Assembly (NCBI GenBank): GCA_036378675.1
Contig: DASUWA010000046.1
Location: 52,185-116,184, forward strand
Direction of reading: 5' to 3'
Length of the DNA stretch: 64,000 bases
From: Acidimicrobiales bacterium
GTDB taxonomy: Bacteria > Actinomycetota > Acidimicrobiia > Acidimicrobiales > Palsa-688
The translations under genes were made by a program, and so were the position numbers. The first letter of the stretch is position 1; every line of letters begins with the position of its first letter. Below, one piece after another: positions 17,229 through 24,295 of this stretch. The notes under the pieces were generated by a model that was not told where the DNA came from, searched no databases, and worked only from the letters and a program-made list of their open reading frames with translations.

Positions 17229-18143
17229 TCAGTGAATAGTGCGCGCGACATACGTCGCATTCATCCCGGCTACACACACTGCGACGAGTGCCAAGTAGGC
17301 AACTCCGATCCCGGCGCGCTGTGAAGCGCGCAGGTTGTAGTAGATCCGGGAAGCGAGGGTGTTCCGACCCTTCCAGCGCCTCCACAATTCGGAGCCTCCG
17401 AGAAGGATGATCAGGAACACGAGTGGGCTCGGTCGCCAGATCTCGACACCAACCAGGCCGACAAGCCCGACTAGCCACACCACCGGATGGAGCGCCCCGA
17501 CTGCACGGCCACCATCCAGTGGAAGGGCCGGGAAGAGGTTGATCAGGTTCAAGAAGAAACCGATGAAGGCTAGGGCTTTGAGAAAACTCGAGTGTTGAGA
17601 GGAGGCCATCAGCGCGACGACGAGTGACGCCGCGGATCCGAACGCGGGTCCGGCGAGGCCCACCCGGGCCTCGTGGTACGCGTCGATGGGACGTCCCCGC
17701 ATCGAGATGATCGCGCCTATGAACGGGATGAACATCGGCGCCGAGGCTGGAATCCCCTGGCGGCGCATCTCGATGGCGTGGCCGGTCTCGTGCACCAGCA
17801 ACAGCAGGACGAAACCGACCGCGAAGGGCCAACCCCACAGCAGCGCGTACGCGGCGATCGACACGAACATCGTGGCCATCACCGTGAAGACCTTGAACTT
17901 GAAGAGCAGCGCTCCGTACTTGGCGACGAAGGCGCCGGCGGCGGCGAGGCCTGCGCCTATACGTCCGCCACGTCGCGCCTGCCGTGGGGTTACGGGGTCA
18001 CCCGAGGGCGCCGGCCACTGTTCCGCCGGTCCCGCAGAAGGGGCAGGAGGGATAGACCACGGGCCGTCTGGCGCGTGCCACTGCGCCACCGGTTCAGTCG
18101 CGGGCGGTGGCCAATCGTCTCCGAAAGACGGCACAGGATTCAT
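17229..18143 (-). CDS. M50-type zinc membrane protease (site-2 protease-like)
   Basis: 304 aa. A Pro-rich cytoplasmic N-terminal tail (about 75 residues) is followed by about six TM segments. The zinc motif HETGH (His118-His122) lies in the hydrophobic FVLLLLVHETGHAIEM, and the third ligand site is LFPALPLDGGRAVG (LDG, equivalent to the family NPDG). Between them is MFIPFIGAIISM, typical of the short bacterial M50 group in actinobacteria. The family performs intramembrane proteolysis; neither the substrate nor a cognate anti-sigma factor is nearby. It is convergent with the beta-propeller gene and downstream of mtnP in the same direction. Confidence 0.9.
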   Translation of the reverse strand: MNPVPSFGDDWPPPATEPVAQWHAPDGPWSIPPAPSAGPAEQWPAPSGDPVTPRQARRGGRIGAGLAAAGAFVAKYGALLFKFKVFTVMATMFVSIAAYALLWGWPFAVGFVLLLLVHETGHAIEMRRQGIPASAPMFIPFIGAIISMRGRPIDAYHEARVGLAGPAFGSAASLVVALMASSQHSSFLKALAFIGFFLNLINLFPALPLDGGRAVGALHPVVWLVGLVGLVGVEIWRPSPLVFLIILLGGSELWRRWKGRNTLASRIYYNLRASQRAGIGVAYLALVAVCVAGMNATYVARTIH

Positions 18144-18217
18144 CGACGTTCACTCTGCCATGCGCCCGGTCAACTAGCAGGTCAGGCAAGAGACGCACCG
18201 CACGCCAACCGTGTCGC

Positions 18218-19036
18218 TCAAACCGATCTGAGCCTCCGGAGGCTTGGTGCTCCGCCCTCGCGGCATCCGCACGAGGCGGCTCGGGGAATCGCCGGGATGG
18301 CGTCGGCCAGCAGGGACCGGGTCCTCTCGACGTTCGCCGCCAGCACCGACATGGCCGCTTCCATCGTCACCGGTTCGACGGACGGGTCGCCCTCCACGCC
18401 CACATCCCGGTCAGTCACGAGCGCGACCCCCGCGTAACACATCCCCAATTCCCGGGCGAGGTAGGCCTCGGGGTACTGGGTCATGTTGATGACGTCGATT
18501 CCTGCTCCGCCGTACCAACGCGACTCGGCACGGGTCGAGAAGCGTGGCCCTTGCACCACGACAACAGTTCCCCTCTGGTGCACCCGCGCCTCCTCCCAAC
18601 CGGCACCCGCCGCGGCGGCCAAGGCCGAACGCACCTCCGGGCAGTAAGGGTCCGCAAAGCTCACGTGCTCCACGACGCTCGACTCCAAGTAGCTGTCGGG
18701 CCGGCCCCAGGTGCGGTCGACCAGCTGGTCGAGAATCACCAGCTCACCCGGACCGATCTCCGCCCGAAGGGATCCGCTCGCACAAGGCCCGATGACCCGC
18801 TCGACGCCGAGTTCGCGCAGCGCCCAGAGGTTGGCGCGGGCGTTGATCCGGTGTGGCGGAATCTGATGGCCGCGCCCGTGGCGTGGGAGGAACGCGACCG
18901 ACCGGCCGCCGACCGAGCCGACCGTCAGGGCGCCTGAGGGCTCTCCCCACGGGGTCTCGATCCGCACTTCCGCCGAGTTGTCGAGGAACTCGTAGAAGCC
19001 TGAGCCGCCGATGACGCCTATGTCCGCGCGCTGCAC
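18218..19036 (-). CDS. mtnP: S-methyl-5'-thioadenosine phosphorylase
   Basis: 272 aa, normal for the MTAP/PNP family. It cleaves methylthioadenosine with phosphate to adenine and methylthioribose 1-phosphate. Seen: the N-terminal IGVIGGSGFYEFL, the phosphate-binding FLPRHGRGH and HRINARANLWAL segments, GPCASGSLR, VVVVQGPRFSTRAESRWY, and INMTQYPEAYLARELGMCYAGVALVTDRD. The NMTQYPE motif has Thr as in MTAP-like enzymes. It begins 15 bases after the Ruc-like gene on the same strand, so the two form an operon. Confidence 0.93.
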   Translation of the reverse strand: MQRADIGVIGGSGFYEFLDNSAEVRIETPWGEPSGALTVGSVGGRSVAFLPRHGRGHQIPPHRINARANLWALRELGVERVIGPCASGSLRAEIGPGELVILDQLVDRTWGRPDSYLESSVVEHVSFADPYCPEVRSALAAAAGAGWEEARVHQRGTVVVVQGPRFSTRAESRWYGGAGIDVINMTQYPEAYLARELGMCYAGVALVTDRDVGVEGDPSVEPVTMEAAMSVLAANVERTRSLLADAIPAIPRAASCGCREGGAPSLRRLRSV

Positions 19037-19051
19037 CGGCGCCGGCGGGAG

Positions 19052-19402
19052 TTAGGAGGCGGCCGCAGCGGAGCTGGAGCCGGATCCCGACGAGGTGCCT
19101 GAGCTGGAGGAGGAATCTCCCGAACCCGATGAGCTCCCCGAGTCGGATTTGCCGCCCTCGGACTTCGCCGAAGCCGATTCGGCTTTGGCGGCGTCGGGCT
19201 TAGTCGACTTGGAAGCAGAAGCAGAGGCGCGGCTGTCCGTCTTGTAGAAGCCGCTGCCCTTGAACGCTATGCCGATGCTCCCGAAGACCTTCCGCAGGTC
19301 ACCTCCGCAGCCGGGGCACATCGTCAATGCCTCGTCCTTAAACGACTGCACCACTTCCAGGTGCTCCCCGCACTCTTTGCACCTGTATTCGTAGGTAGGC
19401 AT
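19052..19402 (-). CDS. FmdB-type zinc ribbon protein with disordered tail (Ruc-like)
   Basis: 116 aa. An N-terminal zinc ribbon (MPTYEYRCKECGEHLE, then MCPGCGGDLRKVF; two CxxC pairs) is followed by FKGSGFYKTDSR and a low-complexity Ser/Lys/Gly tail of about 45 residues, almost certainly disordered. The order and the FKGSGFY-TDSR segment closely resemble Rv0991c of M. tuberculosis, described as the redox-regulated chaperone Ruc. That protein also lies beside galU, as here. Chaperone activity is inferred from this resemblance. The Shine-Dalgarno sits inside a perfect small inverted repeat. Confidence 0.85.
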   Translation of the reverse strand: MPTYEYRCKECGEHLEVVQSFKDEALTMCPGCGGDLRKVFGSIGIAFKGSGFYKTDSRASASASKSTKPDAAKAESASAKSEGGKSDSGSSSGSGDSSSSSGTSSGSGSSSAAAAS

Positions 19403-19404
19403 CT

Positions 19405-19419
19405 ATCAGGTCTCCTGAT
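19405..19419 (-). promoter_or_regulatory. Inverted repeat covering the ruc-like Shine-Dalgarno
   Basis: On the transcript the sequence reads AUCAGG-AGA-CCUGAU, a perfect 6-bp stem with a 3-base loop, ending 2 bases before the AUG. The ribosome site AGGAGA lies in the 5' arm and loop, so folding would mask it. Confidence 0.5.
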
Positions 19420-19486
19420 GGCGACTGGGCCGTTAGCACTCAACGTCCTCGAGTGCCAAGTTTATCTCAGGGCCACCTCCTTTGCG

Positions 19487-19638
19487 ACGGCCGGGCGTGG
19501 GGCAGGGGCCTCACGCTTCCGGAGGAGGATGGGGCTGGGGCCCCATCCGGGTTGTGTCACGGCCGGGCGTGGGGCAGGGGCCCCATCCGGGTTGTGTCAC
19601 GGCCGGGGGACAGGGCCCCCAGCCGGGTCGGTGTTGTC
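19487..19638. repeat. GC-rich tandem repeat, three decaying units
   Basis: Units start at 19487 (72 bp), 19559 (40 bp) and 19599 (40 bp), each opening ACGGCCGGG and ending near GTGTTGTC or GTTGTGTC. The first carries GGAGGAGGA-TGGGG and CCATCCGGG like the units at 10748-10887. The second lacks the central 30 or so bases. The block lies between the divergent ruc-like and galU genes, so it is in promoter territory. Confidence 0.8.
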
Positions 19639-19668
19639 GAAACCGTGTGTGGTGGTAGAACTCCACGC

Positions 19669-20559
19669 ATGTCGACCTCTGTCAAGAAGGCCGTGATTCC
19701 TGCAGCAGGTCTCGGCACTCGCTTCCTCCCGGCTTCAAAAGCTCAACCGAAAGAGATGCTCCCCCTCGTCGACAAGCCGGCGATCCAGTACGTGGTCGAG
19801 GAAGCCGTCGCCGCGGGAATCACCGACATCCTGGTCATAACCGGGCGCGGCAAGAGGACGCTGGAGGACCACTTCGATCGATCTTTCGAGCTCGAGTACT
19901 ACCTCGAGAAGGCCGGCAAGGAGGAAGAGCTCGCTCAGATGCGGGCGATCGCCGACATGGCGGACATCCACTACGTCCGCCAGGGCGAGCCGCTCGGCCT
20001 CGGGCATGCCGTGTCCGTGGCGAGCGAGCACGTCGGTGGCCAGCCCTTCGTCGTTCTGCTCGGCGACGACATCATGCACGAGAAGTCGGGGATCCTCGCC
20101 GGCATGCTTGCCGCGTACGAGCGCACGGGAGCGAGCGTCCTCGCGCTGAAGAAGGTGTCGAGGGAGGAGATCTCCCTGTACGGTTCAGCGGCGGCCGAGC
20201 CGGCCGGAGACAACCTGGTCAAGGTGAACGACATCGTCGAGAAGCCCTCCCCCGACGATGCGCCGTCAGACCTCGGCGTCATGGGCCGCTACGTTCTGAC
20301 CCCTGGGATCTTCGACGCGATCGAGGAGACCCCACCGGGGCGGGGCGGCGAGATCCAGCTGACTGACGCGATCAAGCACCTCCTCGCGAGGGAGGCGGTA
20401 TACGGCTACGTCTTCACCCACGGTCGCTACGACGTCGGCAACAAGCTCGACTACCTGAGGGCGACCGTCGAGTTCGCGCTCGAACGAGACGATCTCGGCC
20501 CCGAGTTCCGCGCTTATTTGCAGAAGCTGCTCGACTCCGAGCACGCCGCCGAGCGTTGA
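19669..20559 (+). CDS. galU: UTP--glucose-1-phosphate uridylyltransferase
   Basis: 296 aa from ATG 19669. GalU makes UDP-glucose for cell-wall polysaccharide and glycolipid synthesis. The nucleotide-binding signature AAGLGTRFLPASKAQPKEML is at the N-terminus, followed by DKPAIQYVVEEAV, the HYVRQGEPLGLGHAV segment, the metal-binding LLGDD, and GEIQLTDAI near the end. Length and motifs are normal. Its stop overlaps the moeA/glp start as TTGA. The order ruc-like, galU, moeA/glp, glpR resembles the Rv0991c-Rv0996 region of M. tuberculosis. Confidence 0.96.
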   Translation: MSTSVKKAVIPAAGLGTRFLPASKAQPKEMLPLVDKPAIQYVVEEAVAAGITDILVITGRGKRTLEDHFDRSFELEYYLEKAGKEEELAQMRAIADMADIHYVRQGEPLGLGHAVSVASEHVGGQPFVVLLGDDIMHEKSGILAGMLAAYERTGASVLALKKVSREEISLYGSAAAEPAGDNLVKVNDIVEKPSPDDAPSDLGVMGRYVLTPGIFDAIEETPPGRGGEIQLTDAIKHLLAREAVYGYVFTHGRYDVGNKLDYLRATVEFALERDDLGPEFRAYLQKLLDSEHAAER

Positions 20560-21773
20560 TTCCTCTCGACGAGGCAATACAAACCGTCCTCGCCGGATGC
20601 AAATTGGCCGGCGGCCGCTCGATCGACGTGTCTGATGCGCTCGGGCTTGTTCTTTCCGAGGACGTCGAGGCGCCAGGTCCGGTTCCTCCGTTCGCGAACA
20701 GCGCGATGGACGGGTACGCCGTCCGCGCCGCCGACGTCGCTTCGGCAAGTGCGGACGATCCGGTCCGGTTGAAGGTGATCGGCACGATCGCGGCCGGACA
20801 CGCTCCGACCGCCTCGGTCGGATCGGGCGAGGCGCTGCGCATCATGACCGGCGCCATTTTTCCTGAGGGAGCCGATGCCGTCGCGATCGTCGAGACCACC
20901 CGCGCCGACGGCGAGATGGTTGTCGTCGAAGCGCCGGCGAAGGCGGGCGAGCACATTCGCGGCGCCGGGGAGGACATCGCGACCGGGGAGTTGGTCTTCC
21001 GCGCTGGCACGGTTCTCGGTGCCGGTCACGTCGGTGTTCTGTGCAGCGTCGGCCGGGAAAAAGTTCAGGCCGTTCCGGGTCCCGTCGTCGGTGTGATGTC
21101 GACCGGTGACGAGTTGGTCGAGGGGAGCGGCCCGCTCCGTGCGGGCCAGATCAGGGACTCGAACCGCCGGACGCTGCTTGCACTGCTTTCCCGGGACGGG
21201 TACCGGGGAGTCGACCTCGGCATCGCACGCGACGATGAGGACGAGATCCGGCAACGCCTCACCGCGGCCGCCGACGGGTGCGATGCGATCCTCACCAGCG
21301 GCGGAGTGAGCATGGGCGAGTTCGATTATGTGAAGGCGGTACTCGACAAGATCGCTTCGATGGAGTGGATGCAAGTCGCAATCCGCCCGGCGAAGCCGTT
21401 CGCGTTCGGAACCATCGGATCGGTCCCTGTGTTCGGGCTGCCCGGTAATCCGGTCTCGTCGATGGTCAGCTACGAGGTTCTCGCCCGACCAGGCTTGAGG
21501 CGAATAGCCGGGATCAGCGACGGTGATCTCCGCCGGCACCCCGTGATGGGCCTCGCGGATGACCGCTTCCTCGGGGCTCGCGACGGGCGGACGAGTTTTG
21601 TGCGGGTTCAAGCAGCGTTCGGACCGGACGGCCGGCTCCACGCAAAGTCGGCAGGGGGGCAGGGATCGCATCAACTGAAGGCGATGTCGTTGTCGAACGC
21701 GCTCGCGGTCGTCGAGCCCGGAGCGGGCGTTTCCCAGGGGGACGAAGTCGGCTTGCTTCTCCTGAGCCCCTAG
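20556..21773 (+). CDS. moeA: MoeA / gephyrin-like molybdotransferase (Glp)
   Basis: 405 aa from TTG 20556, overlapping the galU stop by 4 bases. MoeA inserts molybdate into adenylylated molybdopterin. Intact family motifs: PPFANSAMDGYAVRAAD, RIMTGAIFPEGADAV, GEDI, STGDEL, DSNRRTL, TSGGVSMGEFDYVK, RPAKPFAFG and GLPGNPVSSMVSYEV. In Corynebacterium the orthologue encoded beside galU (Glp) also binds FtsZ and its membrane receptor GlpR in the divisome. Here a GlpR-like gene lies downstream but moaA and moaC stand between them, so either or both roles are possible. The catalytic motifs argue against a purely structural protein. Confidence 0.93.
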   Translation: MIPLDEAIQTVLAGCKLAGGRSIDVSDALGLVLSEDVEAPGPVPPFANSAMDGYAVRAADVASASADDPVRLKVIGTIAAGHAPTASVGSGEALRIMTGAIFPEGADAVAIVETTRADGEMVVVEAPAKAGEHIRGAGEDIATGELVFRAGTVLGAGHVGVLCSVGREKVQAVPGPVVGVMSTGDELVEGSGPLRAGQIRDSNRRTLLALLSRDGYRGVDLGIARDDEDEIRQRLTAAADGCDAILTSGGVSMGEFDYVKAVLDKIASMEWMQVAIRPAKPFAFGTIGSVPVFGLPGNPVSSMVSYEVLARPGLRRIAGISDGDLRRHPVMGLADDRFLGARDGRTSFVRVQAAFGPDGRLHAKSAGGQGSHQLKAMSLSNALAVVEPGAGVSQGDEVGLLLLSP

Positions 21774-21776
21774 GCT
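21771..21776 (+). promoter_or_regulatory. Leaderless-type -10 (TAGGCT) for moaA
   Basis: The hexamer begins with the TAG stop codon of moeA and lies exactly 6 bases before the moaA GTG, with no ribosome site between. Confidence 0.45.
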
Positions 21777-21782
21777 GGGGCC

Positions 21783-22778
21783 GTGGTTGTCGCGCTCGTC
21801 GATCCCTACGACCGGACGGTCCGCGACCTGCGCATCTCCATAACCGACCGCTGCAACTTCCGCTGCACCTATTGCATGCCGCAGGAAGGGATGCAGTGGC
21901 TCCCGCGCGAGGACCTCCTGACCTACGAGGAGCTGTCCCGTGTCGCCAGGGTGTGCGTCGAGCGGTTCGGCTTCGAGAGCGTCAGGATCACGGGAGGGGA
22001 GCCAACCGTTCGAGCCCACCTGCCGGTTCTGGTTTCCCGCCTGTCCGAGCTTGGGGTTGACGTGGCCCTCACGACGAACGGTGCGACCCTCTCGCACCAG
22101 GCGGCCGACCTCGCCAGAGCGGGTCTCAAGCGAATCAACATCTCTCTCGACTCCCTGAAACGCGAACGGTTCGCCGAGATAACCGGTCGCGACGCTCTCG
22201 CCTCGGTTCTCGAAGGGATCGACGCTGCCGTCGCGGCCGGGCTCGAACCGGTGAAGGTTAATTGTGTCCTCGTCAAGGACGTCAATGACGACGAGATCCT
22301 CGACTTTGCGGCGTTCGGGCGCGAGCGGCGGGTCGAGGTGAGATTCATCGAGTGGATGCCGCTCGATGGGGAAGGCACCTGGGCCGGAGATCGGGTCGTC
22401 CCAGCCTCGGAGGTGATCTCCGCGATCGACGGCGAATGGCCGCTCGTCGCGCCCGATGGATCCGGTGCCCGCGACGCGGCGCCGGCGGAGTCCTACTCCT
22501 ACGCCGACGGCGGCGGAACGGTCGGCGTCATCGCCAGCGTCACGAGGCCGTTCTGCGGCTCGTGCGACCGGATCCGCCTGACCGCAGAGGGACAGCTGCG
22601 CAACTGCCTGTTCGCGGTGAGGGAGACCGACTTGCGGTCGATACTCCGGGGCGGAGGCACCGACGACGAGCTGGCGGCAGCCATCGAAGGCGAAGTCGGC
22701 AGAAAATGGGCGGGCCACTCGATCGGCCAGGTCCACTTCATCCGTCCGGCCCGAAGCATGAGCCAGATCGGCGGCTGA
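21783..22778 (+). CDS. moaA: GTP 3',8-cyclase MoaA
   Basis: 331 aa from GTG 21783. Radical SAM enzyme for the first step of molybdenum cofactor synthesis, acting on GTP. The SAM cluster motif is Cys24, Cys28 and Cys31 (RCNFRCTYC), followed by RITGGEPTVR and LTTNG. The C-terminal second cluster is present (RPFCGSCDRIRLTAEGQLRNC). Unlike many MoaA it ends ARSMSQIGG with the conserved terminal GG that enters the active site. It lies 9 bases after moeA and 53 bases before moaC. Confidence 0.95.
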   Translation: MVVALVDPYDRTVRDLRISITDRCNFRCTYCMPQEGMQWLPREDLLTYEELSRVARVCVERFGFESVRITGGEPTVRAHLPVLVSRLSELGVDVALTTNGATLSHQAADLARAGLKRINISLDSLKRERFAEITGRDALASVLEGIDAAVAAGLEPVKVNCVLVKDVNDDEILDFAAFGRERRVEVRFIEWMPLDGEGTWAGDRVVPASEVISAIDGEWPLVAPDGSGARDAAPAESYSYADGGGTVGVIASVTRPFCGSCDRIRLTAEGQLRNCLFAVRETDLRSILRGGGTDDELAAAIEGEVGRKWAGHSIGQVHFIRPARSMSQIGG

Positions 22779-22818
22779 CCCGGGGTCCGGCTCGGAAACG
22801 ACCCGCTCCACCGGTCTG

Positions 22819-22824
22819 TAAACT
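22819..22824 (+). promoter_or_regulatory. Leaderless-type -10 (TAAACT) for moaC
   Basis: TANNNT hexamer 7 bases before the moaC ATG, suggesting moaC can be transcribed without a leader in addition to read-through from moaA. Confidence 0.45.
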
Positions 22825-22831
22825 TCACGTC

Positions 22832-23425
22832 ATGTCCGATCGCGGCCTTACCCACCTTGACCCGCTCGGGCGGGCGCGGATGGTCGACGTCACCCCAAAG
22901 GAACCGACCCACCGGCGTGCCATCTCGCGCTGCAAAGTTTTCATGAAGCCCGAGACCACCGGAAAGGTCGCTGCCAACGCGATCACCAAAGGGGATGTGC
23001 TCGGGGCCGCCCGCATAGCCGGCATCCAGGCGGCCAAGCGGACGGCCGACATGATCCCCCTGTGCCACCCGCTTCTCGTCGGAGCGGTGACGATCAACTT
23101 CACGCTCGGTGACGACTACGTGGAGGTAGAGACGCAGGTAGAAACCGTCGACCGGACCGGCGTCGAGATGGAGGCGATGACCGCCTGTGCGGTCGCCGCC
23201 TTGACCATCTACGACATGTGCAAGTCCGCGGACCGTTCGATGGTGATCGGCGACCTCGCCCTGTGGGAGAAGACCGGCGGCCGTAGCGGCCACTGGCGTC
23301 GTCCTGCCGGCGATCTCAGAGACCCGTTGAGCAACCCGCTGATCAACACCGCGGCCAACCCGGTTTTCGGCTTCGACGACCCGATCGGAGATTCCTCGGA
23401 CCTGGGAACCGACCCGCTCGCCTGA
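22832..23425 (+). CDS. moaC: Cyclic pyranopterin monophosphate synthase MoaC, with C-terminal extension
   Basis: 197 aa from ATG 22832. MoaC converts the MoaA product to cyclic pyranopterin monophosphate. Seen: MVDVTPKEPTHRRA, KGDVLGAARIAGIQAAKRT, the active-site IPLCHPLLV, VETVDRTGVEMEAMTACAVAALTIYDMCKS and LWEKTGGRSG, where most MoaC proteins end a few residues later. About 35 extra residues follow, rich in Asp, Asn and Pro. The tail has no recognised motif. MoaB, MoaD and MoaE are not in the window. Confidence 0.94.
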   Translation: MSDRGLTHLDPLGRARMVDVTPKEPTHRRAISRCKVFMKPETTGKVAANAITKGDVLGAARIAGIQAAKRTADMIPLCHPLLVGAVTINFTLGDDYVEVETQVETVDRTGVEMEAMTACAVAALTIYDMCKSADRSMVIGDLALWEKTGGRSGHWRRPAGDLRDPLSNPLINTAANPVFGFDDPIGDSSDLGTDPLA

Positions 23426-23534
23426 TTGGGTCAGAGGTCGAGTCACTGGTACGGCCAAAACGGACAAAAACGGCAGGTCAGCCGCCGTCTTTGCCCGCGG
23501 TCTGGCGGGGTTGCCTATTGGCGGTTAGTCTTTC

Positions 23535-23559
23535 CTGAACGTTTGCTGAACAGCGTTCA
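23535..23559 (+). promoter_or_regulatory. TGAAC half-site cluster upstream of glpR-like gene
   Basis: CTGAAC is repeated at 23535 and 23546, and the second copy is the left arm of a perfect palindrome TGAAC-AGC-GTTCA (23547-23559). This is the only notable structure in the 248 bases between moaC and the glpR-like gene. It has a 3-base rather than 4-base centre, so it is not a standard actinobacterial LexA box. Confidence 0.4.
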
Positions 23560-23673
23560 CCCTGTTGTGTTCTCGTACCGGCTGGACCAACGGTCTGAGC
23601 ATCGCTTGGGTATCCACCACCCGCAGCGCGCCATGACCTACGGTCCCTGACACAGAAAGTAGGCCAAGGAGTC

Positions 23674-24294
23674 TTGACTACGGTGGTTCTGTTGGTCCTG
23701 GCCATAATCTGGGGGGTCCTCCTGGTTTCGTGGCTTCGCTCACGGACCGAGGGCACCTTCTCCGATTCGGTCGGGACATTTCGTCGGCACCTTTCAGTGC
23801 TGGAGCGGGCCGCACCTTCGACGGTCGCCCCGGCCAACCGCTTGCGCAGCGGTCCGGTCGCCGGCCGCTCGACAATCCCGCCCTACCGGCCGTCCGCCAC
23901 GATCCGGGGCCAGCGCATCGGCCCAGTGGCCCGAACGGCCACCGCACCGGCACCTGTGCCGGCCCGCCGTCCCACGGGCGAGTCGGTGATCCGGCGCCGG
24001 CGCTCGCAGAGGCGGCGCAGGGACGTGTTCTTCGCGCTGGCGGCAGGAGTTTTCGGGTCGCTGCTTTTGGCGATGATGTCCGGAGTTTCGGCGATGTGGT
24101 CGGTTCAGGTGCTGTTCGACCTGATGCTCACCGGCTACGTCACTCTTCTCATCCGCCTCCGCAACCTGGCCGCCGAACGGGAGTTGAAGCTGACCTTCAT
24201 GCCGCCGGCGTCGCGCCCGGCCAGGCCCAGGCCTGCGTACGACCTGGGCGTGAGCGGATACGGCGACCTCGACCTGCGTCGCGCCGCCAACTGA
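23674..24294 (+). CDS. GlpR/SepX-like membrane protein (divisome receptor of Glp)
   Basis: 206 aa from TTG 23674; AAGGAG is only 2 bases away, so a GTG at 23683 is also possible. Architecture: N-terminal TM (residues 3-19), a segment GTFRRHLSVLERAAP like the conserved patch after the first TM in SepX/GlpR, a disordered Arg/Pro/Ala-rich linker, RRRSQRRRRD, then two TM segments (about 117-135 and 139-160) ending LLIRLRNLAAERELKL. In corynebacteria GlpR anchors Glp to FtsZ at the septum, and in Streptomyces SepX stabilises the divisome. The linker is shorter than the mycobacterial and streptomycete forms (whole protein about 350 aa or more, from memory). Assignment rests on topology, short motifs and gene order. 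Confidence 0.65.
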   Translation: MTTVVLLVLAIIWGVLLVSWLRSRTEGTFSDSVGTFRRHLSVLERAAPSTVAPANRLRSGPVAGRSTIPPYRPSATIRGQRIGPVARTATAPAPVPARRPTGESVIRRRRSQRRRRDVFFALAAGVFGSLLLAMMSGVSAMWSVQVLFDLMLTGYVTLLIRLRNLAAERELKLTFMPPASRPARPRPAYDLGVSGYGDLDLRRAAN

Positions 24295-24295
24295 C

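Noticed and set aside
20514..22811. A 765-codon open frame on the minus strand
   Set aside because: It is antisense to moeA and moaA, whose family motifs are unambiguous. Long antisense frames are expected at this GC content, and its translation shows no recognisable domain.
23547..23559. LexA (SOS) box upstream of the glpR-like gene
   Set aside because: TGAAC-AGC-GTTCA has a 3-base centre; the actinobacterial LexA box has four bases between GAAC and GTTC. Kept only as an unassigned operator-like palindrome.
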